64,000 nucleotides of DNA from MPNP01 sp026710155 (GTDB lineage: Bacteria; Pseudomonadota; Alphaproteobacteria; Rhodobacterales; Rhodobacteraceae): NCBI GenBank assembly GCA_965200885.1, contig OZ241737.1, positions 744,001-808,000 of the forward strand, written 5' to 3'. The position numbers were made by a program, and so were the translations under genes. Positions 1 through 8,956 of this stretch are shown one piece after another. The number at the start of each line of letters is the position of its first letter. Position 1 is the first letter of the stretch. The notes under the pieces are model-generated. The model had not been told where the DNA came from and made no database searches. It was given only the letters and a program-made list of their open reading frames with translations.

Positions 1-138
1 AGGAATATTCATGTGGGTGCGTATCTTGCCGATACCAGAATTGATTCGGAGGGTCGGCCTGAACCCGTTCATTTCAGGGAACAATTCAGAACCCTTGGAC
101 CGTCCAATTATTTTCATGGCAAACAAGCTGGAGCCTAG
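1..138 (+). CDS. DUF2849 family protein, C-terminal end
   Basis: Only the last 45 codons are in the window; the gene starts upstream. The visible end (PVHFREQFRTLGPSNYFHGK) matches my memory of the C-terminus of DUF2849 proteins, small proteins of unknown biochemical role that sit beside assimilatory sulfite reductase in alphaproteobacteria. The TAG stop directly abuts the ATG of the sulfite reductase gene, so the two are almost certainly co-transcribed and probably translationally coupled. The function is inferred from context only. Confidence 0.75.
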   Translation, partial: RNIHVGAYLADTRIDSEGRPEPVHFREQFRTLGPSNYFHGKQAGA

Positions 139-1821
139 ATGTATAACTACAATGAATTTGATCATTCCTTTGTCCGTGCACGAGTAGAGGAATTCAGGGA
201 TCAGGTTGAGAGACGATTGTCCGGAGCCTTGACCGAAGAGGAATTCAAACCCCTGAGACTGAAAAACGGACTTTACCTGCAACTTCATGCCTATATGCTC
301 AGGGTTGCCATACCCTATGGAACCCTGAACTGCAAACAGATGCGACAACTGGCCATAATCGCCGAAAAATGGGATAAAGGCTACGGTCATTTCACCACTC
401 GCCAGAATATTCAATTCAACTGGCCCAAGCTCAAGGATGTTCCAGATATCCTGGATGCCCTTGCTGATGTCTCGATGCATGCCATTCAAACGTCCGGCAA
501 CTGTATAAGGAACGTAACTGCAGATCATTTTGCCGGTGCCGCCCGTGATGAAATTGAAGATGCCCGCATGACAGCGGAACTGTTGAGGCAATGGTCAACG
601 GACCATCCGGAGTTCCAATATCTGCCAAGAAAGTTCAAGATTGCCGTCACCGGTTCACCAAATGACAGGGCAGTAACCCGTGCCCATGACATTGGCCTCA
701 GAACCATAAGGGATGCCGAGGGTAGAAAGGGATACGAAGTCCTGATTGGGGGTGGTCTGGGCAGGACCCCCATGATAGGAAAGGTTGTAAGGGAATTTCT
801 GCCCAAGGAGGACCTGTTGCCTTATGTTGAGGCTATATTAAGGGTCTACAATCTTAGTGGCAGGAGGGATAACAAATACAAGGCCCGTATCAAGATACTT
901 GTCCATGAAACAGGTATCGAGGAATTGAAAGCACAAATCGAAAAGGAATTTGTATCCCGCAAGTCAGAGTTTCCGGGAGTTAATCCCGACTTGCTCCAAA
1001 CCATTGAACGGGATTTTTCCCCCCCTGAATACGACAGGCTTTCGGTTGATGACTATGTATCACGGATTGCCCATGACCCTGAATTCAGGGAGTGGGTAAA
1101 AAACAATGTTGCCCGACACAAGGTTCCAGAGTACGGAATAGTTACCGTTTCATTGAAACCTGTTGGTGGAACACCAGGTGATGCGACTGCCTATCAGATG
1201 AGGGTTATGGCCAATCTTGGGGAAAAATATGCGCATGATGAACTGCGGGTGAGTCATGAGCAGAACATTGTACTTCCACATGTTCCCAAGGCACACATTC
1301 CCCAAATTTACGATGAATTGACCAAAGCCGGTTTGGCGACTCCCAACCTTGGCCTGTTGTCGGATATTATCGCCTGTCCAGGCATGGACTATTGTGCCTT
1401 GGCTACTGCCCGCTCGATTCCAATCGCCCAGGATATTGCGAAGCGATTTGACCATTTGCAATTGGAACAGGAAATCGGCCCGCTGAAAATCAAGATTTCA
1501 GGCTGCATCAACGCCTGTGGGCATCATCATGTGGGGCACATAGGCATTCTTGGTCTGGACAAGGCCGGGGTGGAGAATTATCAGATTACGCTTGGTGGCA
1601 ATGCCACCGAGGATGCACATATTGGTACTAGGGTTGGTCCAGGTTTTTCTTCCGAAGAACTCATTCCTGCCCTCGAACGATTGTTGAAGTCATACCTCAA
1701 ACTCAGGAAATCGCCCAATGAGACCTTTTATAATTGTTATAACCGGCTGGGTATGGACCCCTTCAAGGAAGCATTGTATCCTCATTTGAAGACCAAACAC
1801 AAAGAGAGGACAGGACATTGA
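139..1821 (+). CDS. cysI: Assimilatory nitrite/sulfite reductase hemoprotein
   Basis: A cytoplasmic siroheme/4Fe-4S enzyme that reduces sulfite to sulfide for cysteine synthesis. At 560 residues it has the normal length for the family, with the two ferredoxin-like half domains in the N- and C-terminal halves. The cluster ligands are clear: C413-x5-C419 (CPGMDYC) and C456-x3-C460 (GCINACGHH). The ATG directly follows the TAG of the DUF2849 gene, and its own TGA overlaps the next start. The neighbours favour sulfite over nitrite as substrate, although sequence alone cannot separate the two. Electron donor unknown: no flavoprotein subunit gene is visible. Confidence 0.93.
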   Translation: MYNYNEFDHSFVRARVEEFRDQVERRLSGALTEEEFKPLRLKNGLYLQLHAYMLRVAIPYGTLNCKQMRQLAIIAEKWDKGYGHFTTRQNIQFNWPKLKDVPDILDALADVSMHAIQTSGNCIRNVTADHFAGAARDEIEDARMTAELLRQWSTDHPEFQYLPRKFKIAVTGSPNDRAVTRAHDIGLRTIRDAEGRKGYEVLIGGGLGRTPMIGKVVREFLPKEDLLPYVEAILRVYNLSGRRDNKYKARIKILVHETGIEELKAQIEKEFVSRKSEFPGVNPDLLQTIERDFSPPEYDRLSVDDYVSRIAHDPEFREWVKNNVARHKVPEYGIVTVSLKPVGGTPGDATAYQMRVMANLGEKYAHDELRVSHEQNIVLPHVPKAHIPQIYDELTKAGLATPNLGLLSDIIACPGMDYCALATARSIPIAQDIAKRFDHLQLEQEIGPLKIKISGCINACGHHHVGHIGILGLDKAGVENYQITLGGNATEDAHIGTRVGPGFSSEELIPALERLLKSYLKLRKSPNETFYNCYNRLGMDPFKEALYPHLKTKHKERTGH

Positions 1822-2243
1822 GTAAAATTGTTCGAGATCATGGCTTTGACCAGGACAATTTGAAGGAAGAAGATTTCATAACCCTGGAAACCTTGAGAAA
1901 GGGCGTTGAAAATCCGGTCAGACTTGACCTGAACAACGATGAGAATCCAGATGAACTTCAACCTTTTTTCTGCTGGGTCGAATTGATCAGAATTTCCTTT
2001 CCTGATTTTAACGATGGTCGGGGATTCAGCATGGCCAAAAGATTGAGGCAATTGGGTTATCAAGGGGTCCTGAGGGGACAGGGATATCTGATTGCCGATC
2101 AATACAGGATGGCCAGATTAAGTGGATTTGATGAAATTGAAATAGACGATCTGCTTGCTGCACGACAACCTGAATGGCTTTGGCAAAACCAGGCTCTCAA
2201 AAAAAAGCTGAGTTATCAGGATCGATTGTTGAAAACTGGATAA
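1818..2243 (+). CDS. DUF934 family protein, sulfite reductase partner
   Basis: A 141-residue cytoplasmic protein of the DUF934 family, recognised from the block FPDFNDGRGFSMAKRLRQLG followed by GFDEIEI. Family members are almost always found in sulfite assimilation operons; their activity is not established. The start is a TTG at 1818 that overlaps the cysI TGA, which implies translational coupling. In many alphaproteobacteria a cysH gene (PAPS/APS reductase) lies between cysI and this gene; here it is absent. Confidence 0.85.
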   Translation: MSKIVRDHGFDQDNLKEEDFITLETLRKGVENPVRLDLNNDENPDELQPFFCWVELIRISFPDFNDGRGFSMAKRLRQLGYQGVLRGQGYLIADQYRMARLSGFDEIEIDDLLAARQPEWLWQNQALKKKLSYQDRLLKTG

Positions 2244-2310
2244 TATTTAGAATCTCGTAACTGATCAGGCATCAAATGTGCTTTGTCGTCTCCATGCCGG
2301 AACCTTGACT

Positions 2311-2556
2311 TTACATATGACCATTTCGTTCGATCAAGTCAATCAATTTCCGGCATTTGGGATCTGATTTCAATTCCGGGTTCGTATCAACGACAGTATC
2401 AAGTATCTTTCTTACCTCAGTCAAGTAAGATGGTTGGGGAAAATTCATCAATGTAGTATTGTCAAGGAGATCAAGCATTTGTTCAGGGAACCGAATTGCT
2501 ATTGAAGAATCCAGTTGTATATCAGCTTGAAAATTGCTAAATTTCAGAAAAAACAA
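2311..2556 (-). CDS. Small hypothetical protein
   Basis: An 81-codon open frame with a soluble-looking composition and a charged C-terminus (CRKLIDLIERNGHM). I do not recognise it. It would start with TTG, and I see no convincing ribosome binding site. It lies convergent to the sulfite reductase operon in an otherwise empty 350-bp gap. It could be a chance frame. Confidence 0.28.
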   Translation of the reverse strand: MFFLKFSNFQADIQLDSSIAIRFPEQMLDLLDNTTLMNFPQPSYLTEVRKILDTVVDTNPELKSDPKCRKLIDLIERNGHM

Positions 2557-2598
2557 ATAACGTTTTGTATCACATGGTATATGGATAGGAGAAATCGA

Positions 2599-3260
2599 AT
2601 GAAATTCACATTATACCCCCCCCCCATAAATTGACAACCCTCCTGTTGGTGATGGGGATGTCTGTGCCGGGATGGGCGCAGGTGGTTGGCCCATCCGCAT
2701 GTACGCCTGAGGCCGGCGACCACCGAGTCACGCGATGGACAAGTGAAAATAAAACTGACTGCACCTTTCCCGCTTGCGTCTTGCAGATTACTGGCATCAC
2801 TCACAACAGCGCAACAATTTCTCTGGATATAGCCCCTGATTTCACCTTCGGTGGGCAATACAGCGAGACCTCGTTTCCCAACGATCCAAAACTGGTCGAT
2901 GTCGCCGTCATGGGCAATGACGCCAAGGCAGGCACCCGCATATGGGGCAAGCGGATTGGTGAAATCACCGGCACGATCTTGTCAGGGACACTGAACCTCA
3001 CTGGCCTTGAGCCCAACGCGCATTATGTCGCAGTGGTATACAGCCCGTATCTCGGTTATGGCAATCTCAATCCTTTTTCGATGCAGTGCTTCCGTACCGC
3101 CCGCGATCCAAGCAATCCTCATGGAGGCTATAGAACGGGCTGCTTTGCCCATCCAACTTTAGATTATGCGGCGTGTGTTCAAGCGAGGAACACTTGCAAC
3201 GCTAGTCCGACCACGACTTGGCAAAACGACCGCAACCGATGCATACCGAGCAGCAATTAA
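2599..3260 (+). CDS. Secreted Fn3-like protein, start split by poly-C tract (phase OFF)
   Basis: The body (TTG 2631 to TAA 3258) encodes about 209 residues: a hydrophobic stretch ending in GWA-Q like a signal-peptidase site, then a fibronectin-III-like segment (ITHNSATISLDI, later LTGLEPNAHYVAVVYS) and a Cys-rich tail with about six cysteines, suggesting an exported disulfide protein. The only good ribosome binding site (AGGAG at 2586) serves the ATG at 2599, which lies before a run of ten C residues. As written, that ATG gives an 11-residue peptide and stops. With 11 or 8 C it would run MKFTLYPPPHKL into the hydrophobic core, making a complete Lys-bearing signal peptide. Read as a phase-variable surface or secreted protein in the OFF state; a base miscount in the tract is the alternative. 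Confidence 0.65.
2616..2625 (+). repeat. Poly-C tract (C10), candidate contingency repeat
   Basis: Ten consecutive C residues lie 17 bases inside the frame that begins at ATG 2599. The tract length sets whether the signal peptide is joined to the secreted protein: 11 or 8 C join the frames, 10 do not. Such tracts expand and contract by slipped-strand mispairing and are also prone to sequencing error. Confidence 0.85.
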
Positions 3261-3291
3261 CGGCCTTGCCGGGCAAGATAGAGTCGAACCG

Positions 3292-3832
3292 AAAGGTGAT
3301 TACATATTTGAATCCAAAGGTCTTGCAATTCACCTCCTGACCTGAATGGTCCCACCTGATGGAATCCTGGAATGTTGTCTAGGGGGATGTTCCGGTTGCT
3401 GCGGGGGGAGGGAAGCCCGCCTTTTTCCACAATGTTGCCCGACCGTGAAGGCGGGGCGGCAGCCGTCGCCGGATACTGAGTGCATGCAGGTTCTGTGGGT
3501 TTGCGGCCAATTCCCGTCCGGCGGTCCGGTTCCCTTTCAATCCATGCCGACGGTTCCATTCTTCTGCCAAGACACCTGCATTGGCTTTTGAGAAGGAGGC
3601 GACACCGCATTCACCACCTGAATGAAGGTGCCGGTATTCCGCATGCAGGCATTGGAGGCCTGCCAACCATTCCCATACCCCCATCGAGGAACAGGTGGGG
3701 ATTGCTGGAAAACCGGATTGCCGGCAGGAATTGACGGGGGAACGAATTGGGGCAGAGGCAGTTTGAATATCATCCTGACAAAATGGTGGATTGATTGTCA
3801 AACCCTGTAGATTCAAATATGTAATCCCCTTT
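3292..3832. mobile_element. MITE-like element, 541 bp, 23-bp terminal inverted repeats
   Basis: The left end (3292-3314, AAAGGTGATTACATATTTGA...) matches the reverse complement of the right end (3810-3832) at 22 of 23 bases. No credible protein-coding frame lies inside; the short frames on both strands look like composition artefacts. Just inside its right end, read on the minus strand, the text CAATCAATCCACCA...TGTCA is shared with the element at 33372, so the two are relatives. I found no clear target-site duplication. It begins 31 bp after the stop of the Fn3-like gene. Confidence 0.7.
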
Positions 3833-3989
3833 ACAATGGTGTGACAAGAGCATAAAGGCCGATTGTCACAAGGATCCAATGGTTTTTTATTTTTTTGTTC
3901 GCCGATCAGGGACCTTTATCCAATCCAGAACTCAGAACCAAGTTCCATGGATTGGCTTTAGAAAAGGTCTAAGCCTTATAGTTTTTGAG

Positions 3990-6677
3990 TTAAAGCTGTT
4001 GTCCCGGCCGTCCACAGCAATGTTTGAATTTCTTACCAGAACCGCAATGGCATGGTTTGTTTCTTCCAGGTTTCTGATAAGGGGTGTTTCTTGGCTTTTT
4101 GGAATCAATGCCTGATCCGGGCTGTTTTCGGGCTGAATTTGAGACTGGTGTCTTTCCATTACCGGTAGTTGCTTCCCGAGGTTTTCCAGGTTCAGAAATA
4201 ACAGGCCTGGAAAATGAAACCAGGCGGGTAACCGAATTGTTGATATTGGAAAGCAGGGACTGAAACAACCCGAAACCTTCCCGTTTGAATTCATTCAGTG
4301 GGTCTTTTTGGGCATAACCACGGAACCCGATTACGGAACGCAGATGTTCCAGGGCAACCAAATGTTCCCGCCAATGATGATCCATGGCCTGCAGAAGCAG
4401 TTGCTTTTGCATGATGCCCATTATTTCGGGTCCAAATTCCGCCTTTCTTTTTTCATGATACCCAGCAGTGGCATCGTATATTCTTTCCCGTATGATCTCC
4501 TCGTCGACACCATCTTCCTCAGACCATGGTTCCATGGGAAGATCAACACCGGTATTTTTAAGTACAGCTTCCCTTAATTCTATCATTTCCCATTGATCGG
4601 GATAAGATTTTGGAGGTATATGCTGATCAACAAAGGTATCAATGACCTCTAACCGCATTTCTTCAATTATGTCGGAAACATCCTCACTTTCAAGCACTTC
4701 CATACGCTGGGAAAAAATGGCCTTTCGCTGATCATTCATGACATCATCGTATTTCAAAAGTTGTTTTCTGATGTCGAAGTTTCTCCCTTCAACCTTGCGT
4801 TGGGCCTTTTCCAGGGATTTATTGACCCATGGATGTACGATGGCCTCATTTTCTTCCATTCCGATGGTATTGAGCACCTTGTCCAAACGTTCCGAACCGA
4901 ATATTCGCATCAAGTCATCTTCCAATGAAAGGAAAAATGATGATTTGCCCGGATCACCCTGTCGCCCAGAACGTCCCCTGAGCTGGTTATCAATTCGCCG
5001 TGATTCATGGCGTTCCGTAGCCAGTACGAACAAGCCACCTGCCTTGATGACGGCTTGCTTGTCTTTGGCAACTTCCTGGTCGATTTTGGTTCTGATCTCG
5101 GTGGGATCCTGTTCAGGAGTCTCTTCAAGTTTTTCCAAAACTTTCATTTCAACATTGCCGCCCAGTTGTATGTCCGTACCTCTTCCCGCCATGTTGGTGG
5201 CGATGGTTATGGCTCCGGGAGTACCTGCTTCGGCAATGATCCTGGCTTCCTGTTCATGATGACGAGCGTTGAGCACATTATGCTTCAATCGGCTTTTGGT
5301 TAGAATCTTTGAAAGGGTTTCGGATTTGTCGATTGAAGTGGTTCCAACCAAAATGGGTTGTTTCCTGTCATGGGCTTCCTTGATGGCGTTGAGTATGGCA
5401 TGGTGTTTTTCCTTTGAAGTGCGGTAAACACGATCATCTTCATCAATTCTGGCCACAGGCTCGTTGGTTGGTATCTCGACCACACCAAGACCATAGATTT
5501 CCCCAAATTCTTCAGCCTCGGTCAAAGCCGTACCTGTCATTCCGGAAAGTTTGGAATACAAACGGAAATAATTTTGAAATGTTACAGACGCCAAGGTAAC
5601 GTTTTCGGACTGGATGGGGACCTTTTCCTTGGCTTCAATGGCCTGATGCAGACCCTCGCTCAACCTTCTGCCAGTCATCATTCTTCCGGTAAATTCGTCA
5701 ATCAGGACAACCTGTCCATTTCTTACGATATAGTCCTTGTCCTTGAAGTAGGCCTTGTTGGCTCTCAATCCCTGGGTTACATGGTGAACTAGGGTAACCG
5801 ATTCAGCATCGTACAATGATTGGTTTTCCGGTAGGAGTTCCCTTTCCTTGAGTATAATCTCAAGATGATCATTGCCTTCGTCAGTGAGGGTAACGTTTCT
5901 TGTTTTTTCATCCAGCTCATAGTCCTCGGGCTCAACCAAGGGGATAACATTCTGGATTGAATTGTATAGTTCGGAGCGGTCTCCGGCCGGACCTGAAATA
6001 ACCAGAGGAGTTCTGGCTTCATCGATCAGGATGGAATCAACCTCGTCAATGATGGCAAAATGATGTCCCCTTTGCACCATGGTTTCAAGAGTTGGAACCA
6101 TGTTGTCACGAAGATAATCAAAACCGAATTCATTATTTGTTCCATAGGTTATGTCAGTACTGTAGGCCTTGCGTTTGCCGTTCTTATCGAGATCAGGAGT
6201 TATGACATCCACCGTCATCCCCAACATGGAATAGACTTTTCCCATCCATTCAGAGTCTCTTCGTGCCAGGTAATCGTTTACGGTAACGATATGGACATTC
6301 TCGCCTGTAAGACTGTTCAAATAAGCTGGAAGGGTTGCAACAAGGGTTTTACCCTCACCGGTTTTCATTTCCGAGATATTTCCCTTGTGAAGGAAAATTC
6401 CTCCGACCATCTGGACATCGAAAATGCGTAGCCCAAGCGCCCTCTTGCCCACTTCTCTTGTCAGGGCAAAGGTTTCAGGGAGCAAATCATCCAAGGATTC
6501 ACCGTTTGCAGCCCTTGTTTTGAATTCATGGGTCTTTTGAATGATTTCCGGTTCGGAAAGCTTTTCATATTGACTTTCGAAATCATTGATCTTGACAACA
6601 AATGGCTGGACGGATTTCAGCAATCTGTCATTGGCGGATCCAAAAAGCTTTTTCGTAAGGTTTCCGACACCCAACAT
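3990..6677 (-). CDS. secA: Preprotein translocase ATPase SecA
   Basis: The motor ATPase that drives unfolded preproteins through SecYEG at the inner membrane. It is full length at 895 residues. Walker A (TGEGKT) is at residues 106-111, the DEVD Walker B motif at 211-214, and the helicase-type motif GRAGRSGRQGD-like text (here LRGRSGRQGDPG) follows in the second nucleotide-binding fold. The C-terminus carries the zinc-binding SEC-C tail with C876, C878, C887 and C888 (or H886), which binds SecB. It stands alone on the minus strand, with no adjacent sec gene. Confidence 0.97.
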   Translation of the reverse strand: MLGVGNLTKKLFGSANDRLLKSVQPFVVKINDFESQYEKLSEPEIIQKTHEFKTRAANGESLDDLLPETFALTREVGKRALGLRIFDVQMVGGIFLHKGNISEMKTGEGKTLVATLPAYLNSLTGENVHIVTVNDYLARRDSEWMGKVYSMLGMTVDVITPDLDKNGKRKAYSTDITYGTNNEFGFDYLRDNMVPTLETMVQRGHHFAIIDEVDSILIDEARTPLVISGPAGDRSELYNSIQNVIPLVEPEDYELDEKTRNVTLTDEGNDHLEIILKERELLPENQSLYDAESVTLVHHVTQGLRANKAYFKDKDYIVRNGQVVLIDEFTGRMMTGRRLSEGLHQAIEAKEKVPIQSENVTLASVTFQNYFRLYSKLSGMTGTALTEAEEFGEIYGLGVVEIPTNEPVARIDEDDRVYRTSKEKHHAILNAIKEAHDRKQPILVGTTSIDKSETLSKILTKSRLKHNVLNARHHEQEARIIAEAGTPGAITIATNMAGRGTDIQLGGNVEMKVLEKLEETPEQDPTEIRTKIDQEVAKDKQAVIKAGGLFVLATERHESRRIDNQLRGRSGRQGDPGKSSFFLSLEDDLMRIFGSERLDKVLNTIGMEENEAIVHPWVNKSLEKAQRKVEGRNFDIRKQLLKYDDVMNDQRKAIFSQRMEVLESEDVSDIIEEMRLEVIDTFVDQHIPPKSYPDQWEMIELREAVLKNTGVDLPMEPWSEEDGVDEEIIRERIYDATAGYHEKRKAEFGPEIMGIMQKQLLLQAMDHHWREHLVALEHLRSVIGFRGYAQKDPLNEFKREGFGLFQSLLSNINNSVTRLVSFSRPVISEPGKPREATTGNGKTPVSNSARKQPGSGIDSKKPRNTPYQKPGRNKPCHCGSGKKFKHCCGRPGQQL

Positions 6678-7097
6678 TTACGTATTACTCCAACTGATTA
6701 CCTTTGAGGAAATACATTGATTTCTAGAATTTTGCAGGAAAACTCACCAAACAAAGAGTACTTGATATAATCCCGCTAATGAAAGTTAGTATTATTCCGG
6801 CAAGGATTCAACTTTAGAGCGATTTTGAAAACGCTTTCAACCAGTTTTTGTTGTGAATAAAACACCTTCTTCATACCGATTCACTAATAACCACATGAAA
6901 TCAATCACCAAGTGATGATTTAAGGTGCTGGAATAACCACTAGGTGTTTGCTGGCGAAAGGATTCAAATCAGGGTATTCTACATTTTGCTACAAAAACAG
7001 GTGCAAGGGACTTGACCAGATTCTATAAGAAAGGGTTTGACATGAGGTTGGGAGGAATATTCGTTCGATTTAACTTTGCTAGAAGAATTTCAGTGTT
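6678..7097. other. Intergenic region upstream of secA
   Basis: No gene is visible in this 420-bp AT-rich stretch, which must hold the secA promoter on the minus strand. The one clear structure is an operator-like palindrome at 6825-6840. I could not assign a confident -35/-10 pair. Confidence 0.5.
6825..6840. promoter_or_regulatory. Palindrome resembling a LacI-family operator
   Basis: TTGAAAACGCTTTCAA is a near-perfect inverted repeat about a central CG and fits the general GAAAnCGnTTTC pattern bound by LacI/CcpA-type repressors. It lies about 150 bp upstream of secA and 260 bp upstream of the small frame at 7098. No LacI-family gene is in the window, so the partner is unknown and the match may be chance. 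Confidence 0.3.
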
Positions 7098-7391
7098 ATG
7101 GTCGGGAATCGTGACGGGATCAGGGCCAGTCTGGCTGAAATCGGTACCATTACAAGGGAAGCCGACACATCCATCAGTGTCAGGTTTCCGCAAAGCAAAC
7201 GTGCCATCAGGTTGATAGGATTGATCTATGAAAGGGAATTCACTCCTCGACTTGTCCAGGATATTGCAGAAGAAGCAGTGGAAGACCGGAACCGACTGCA
7301 GGGGATATGCACTGAGCAGAGAAGAAATTTCGAGAGGCATGTGAGAGAAGGCGTCAACGCAATCTTGAAAGATATCGACTGGGAATTGTAA
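7098..7391 (+). CDS. Hypothetical protein
   Basis: A 97-codon frame starting at ATG, giving a charged, helical protein with a probable amphipathic segment (RNFERHVREGVNAILKDIDW). I recognise no domain. Only a weak purine-rich stretch precedes the ATG. It is followed by sequence that reads as degraded protein code, so it may itself be part of a decayed gene. Confidence 0.38.
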   Translation: MVGNRDGIRASLAEIGTITREADTSISVRFPQSKRAIRLIGLIYEREFTPRLVQDIAEEAVEDRNRLQGICTEQRRNFERHVREGVNAILKDIDWEL

Positions 7392-8040
7392 AAGACCTGA
7401 TAACCCTTAAGCAAGTTGCAGCTCCGGAGTTGGTTTATCTCGATGATGGCAGCCTGATTGGTGCTGATCTTTCAGATGGTGATAAAGAACATTCAGCTGA
7501 ACTGGATATGGATACAGGATTTGATATGGTCCCTCGTCCGGAATGAGGTGATTGAGATCATCGGGGACGAAGGAGTCAATCGGTGGTTGCATAATGAACG
7601 GCAAGTTGCAACCGGACAAGAATGGCCGGTGGTATGTCTGGATCGAATGAAAGGAGAAGGAACTGGACGCACGAACAGGCATCGATCTGGCGTTGCTGGA
7701 CCAGATTGGCAGAATCCAGAAGGATTGGGACGAGTGGGAAGCCCGTTTGACCATGCTTGTGCAGAACTTGCACAACAATCTGAAGTGCTTGTCCGGCAAT
7801 CAGAAGATTTTGAATGCTCAATTGGCCGGGGGTTGGAGAGGCAGATCAGGTCCCTGCAGGATTTGCCAGGGTCATTGGAGAGATTGGACCAACAATCCAA
7901 AGATGGCTGAAGAAGTTCTGGAACGGGCGGGAGAAACATACGGATGATGAATGGGGCAATCTGGTTTCACTGGATTTGAAACCGCCTGGTCACTGGTTTT
8001 GAGAAAGTCCATTGTTTCCAGTACAAGTAATTGCAAATAA
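7392..8040 (+). pseudogene. Degraded coding region, possibly a regulator relic
   Basis: No frame stays open across the region, but protein-like text moves between frames. Examples are ELVYLDDGSLIGADLSDGD ending at a stop at 7554; then MNGKLQPDKNGRWYVWIE, which resembles the wing of an excisionase/MerR-like HTH protein; then ARTGIDLALLDQIG and an amphipathic helix (KDWDEWEARLTMLVQNL) down to a stop at 7947. This order (DNA-binding wing, then coiled coil) is common in plasmid and phage regulators. Function is a guess. Several frameshifts would be needed to rejoin it. Confidence 0.35.
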
Positions 8041-8044
8041 ATTC

Positions 8045-8074
8045 TTGACTTGCTGAAGTATGATTGTATATGAT
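8045..8074 (+). promoter_or_regulatory. Sigma-70-type promoter of the small RNA gene
   Basis: TTGACT at 8045-8050 and TATGAT at 8069-8074 are separated by 18 bp, close to the housekeeping consensus. Transcription would begin near 8081, upstream of a region without open frames that ends in a strong terminator. Confidence 0.6.
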
Positions 8075-8080
8075 GAAGAT

Positions 8081-8269
8081 ACCGTAAAGAGCATTTTGTG
8101 AAGGCATCACCTGCCCATTGGCCTTCGCGTTTAGGACGGGGGACTCGGCAAGGGGGTCTTTTCGCGGGACACTTCGGGTGGCTTCCGGACCCAATGTGCT
8201 AAGGGAACGCTTCTACTGCGAGAAAAGATACCGCACGGTACTAAACAGTACTGTGCGGTTTTTCTTTTT
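8081..8269 (+). ncRNA. Candidate structured small RNA of about 185 nt
   Basis: A transcription unit with a good promoter (8045-8074), a strong intrinsic terminator (8230-8269) and no ribosome binding site or usable open frame. Base pairing visible by eye supports a rod-like fold: CATTGG at 8115-8120 with CCAATG at 8191-8196, GGGTC near 8153 with GACCC near 8188, and an apical UUCG-type hairpin near 8170-8178. The size and rod shape fit 6S RNA, but I cannot match a family consensus. The reverse strand contains GGTCCGGAAG, as in SRP RNA, but the rest of that signature is missing. The identity is left open. Confidence 0.5.
8230..8269 (+). terminator. Rho-independent terminator
   Basis: ACCGCACGGTACT (8230-8242) and AGTACTGTGCGGT (8247-8259) form a 13-bp stem with one G-U pair and an AAAC loop, followed by TTTTTCTTTTT. 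It ends the small RNA transcript on the plus strand. Confidence 0.9.
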
Positions 8270-8431
8270 GGGTTAAAGAATTTTTCCGACTTCCTGACCA
8301 TATGGATTCCTCCTTATGTAGGCCGTAATTATCGACCAGTGCTTGCCGCACCTATTATTTTCCTGGCATTCAAGTACCCCCAACCCACTCCAGTTCCACG
8401 CAGGCATGCGGCATTTCCATGATTCGCCTGT

Positions 8432-8956
8432 TTAGTAGAGTTGGGTGCCTGGGCGTACAATCGAGGCAACATAATCCTCTATGCGGGAGAAGCCAGCATT
8501 CAGAATTTCGTTTCCATGTTCGTGCCGGATATGTCTCAAACCAAACCCCGTACCCTTGTGGAAGCCCAGAAAAAGATATATTTCTGCTTCTACCGAGGCA
8601 AGTTGAGGCTCTCTTGGAATTTTCAGATTCTTGATTCTTCCAAATGAGTGACCGTCGGTAACAGGATTCCTTATTAGGCTGTGTTTTCCCACCAGAAACT
8701 ACTTTATCTACTGAAACTGGTCGTAGATTTCGCAACCAATGCCAGCTCCAATTGAAACCAAGCCCAATATCTTGGACCAAGGATTGGGAATCATAACCAA
8801 GATCACACCAATACCGATAAGTTTATTTGGTGTATGGAGGTAGATTTTGTCTTCGGGTGCTTCATGTATTTTAATTTCCTGATGGGTGCAAATCTGGTAT
8901 TGCGACAAATTTTGACCCATGGCCTCGTACTTCACTATAACAATTCTCGATTTCAC
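8432..8956 (-). pseudogene. Decayed toxin fragment with PBECR-like nuclease segment
   Basis: Two frames in the same phase are separated only by TAG...TAG at about 8699-8710. The first (8708-8956) is a short protein with glycine-rich hydrophobic stretches (LIGIGVILVMIP, ILGLVSIGAGIG). The second (8432-8692) contains GFGLRHIRHEHGNEIL and SRIEDYVASIV, which look like the core of phage-Barnase-EndoU-ColicinE5/D-RelE-like (PBECR) nucleases found as tips of polymorphic toxins. The nuclease is cut off about 15 residues after this core, so it is probably inactive. Family assignment is from memory of the motif; no immunity gene is recognised. Confidence 0.42.

Noticed and set aside
8160..8200. GGTCCGGAAG on the reverse strand, reminiscent of SRP RNA
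   Set aside because: The rest of the SRP tetraloop signature (GGAAGCAGC context) is absent, and the promoter and terminator are on the other strand.
8370..8780. Open frame of 136 codons on the minus strand
   Set aside because: It overlaps the toxin fragment in another frame, has no ribosome site and has no recognisable protein features; treated as a shadow.
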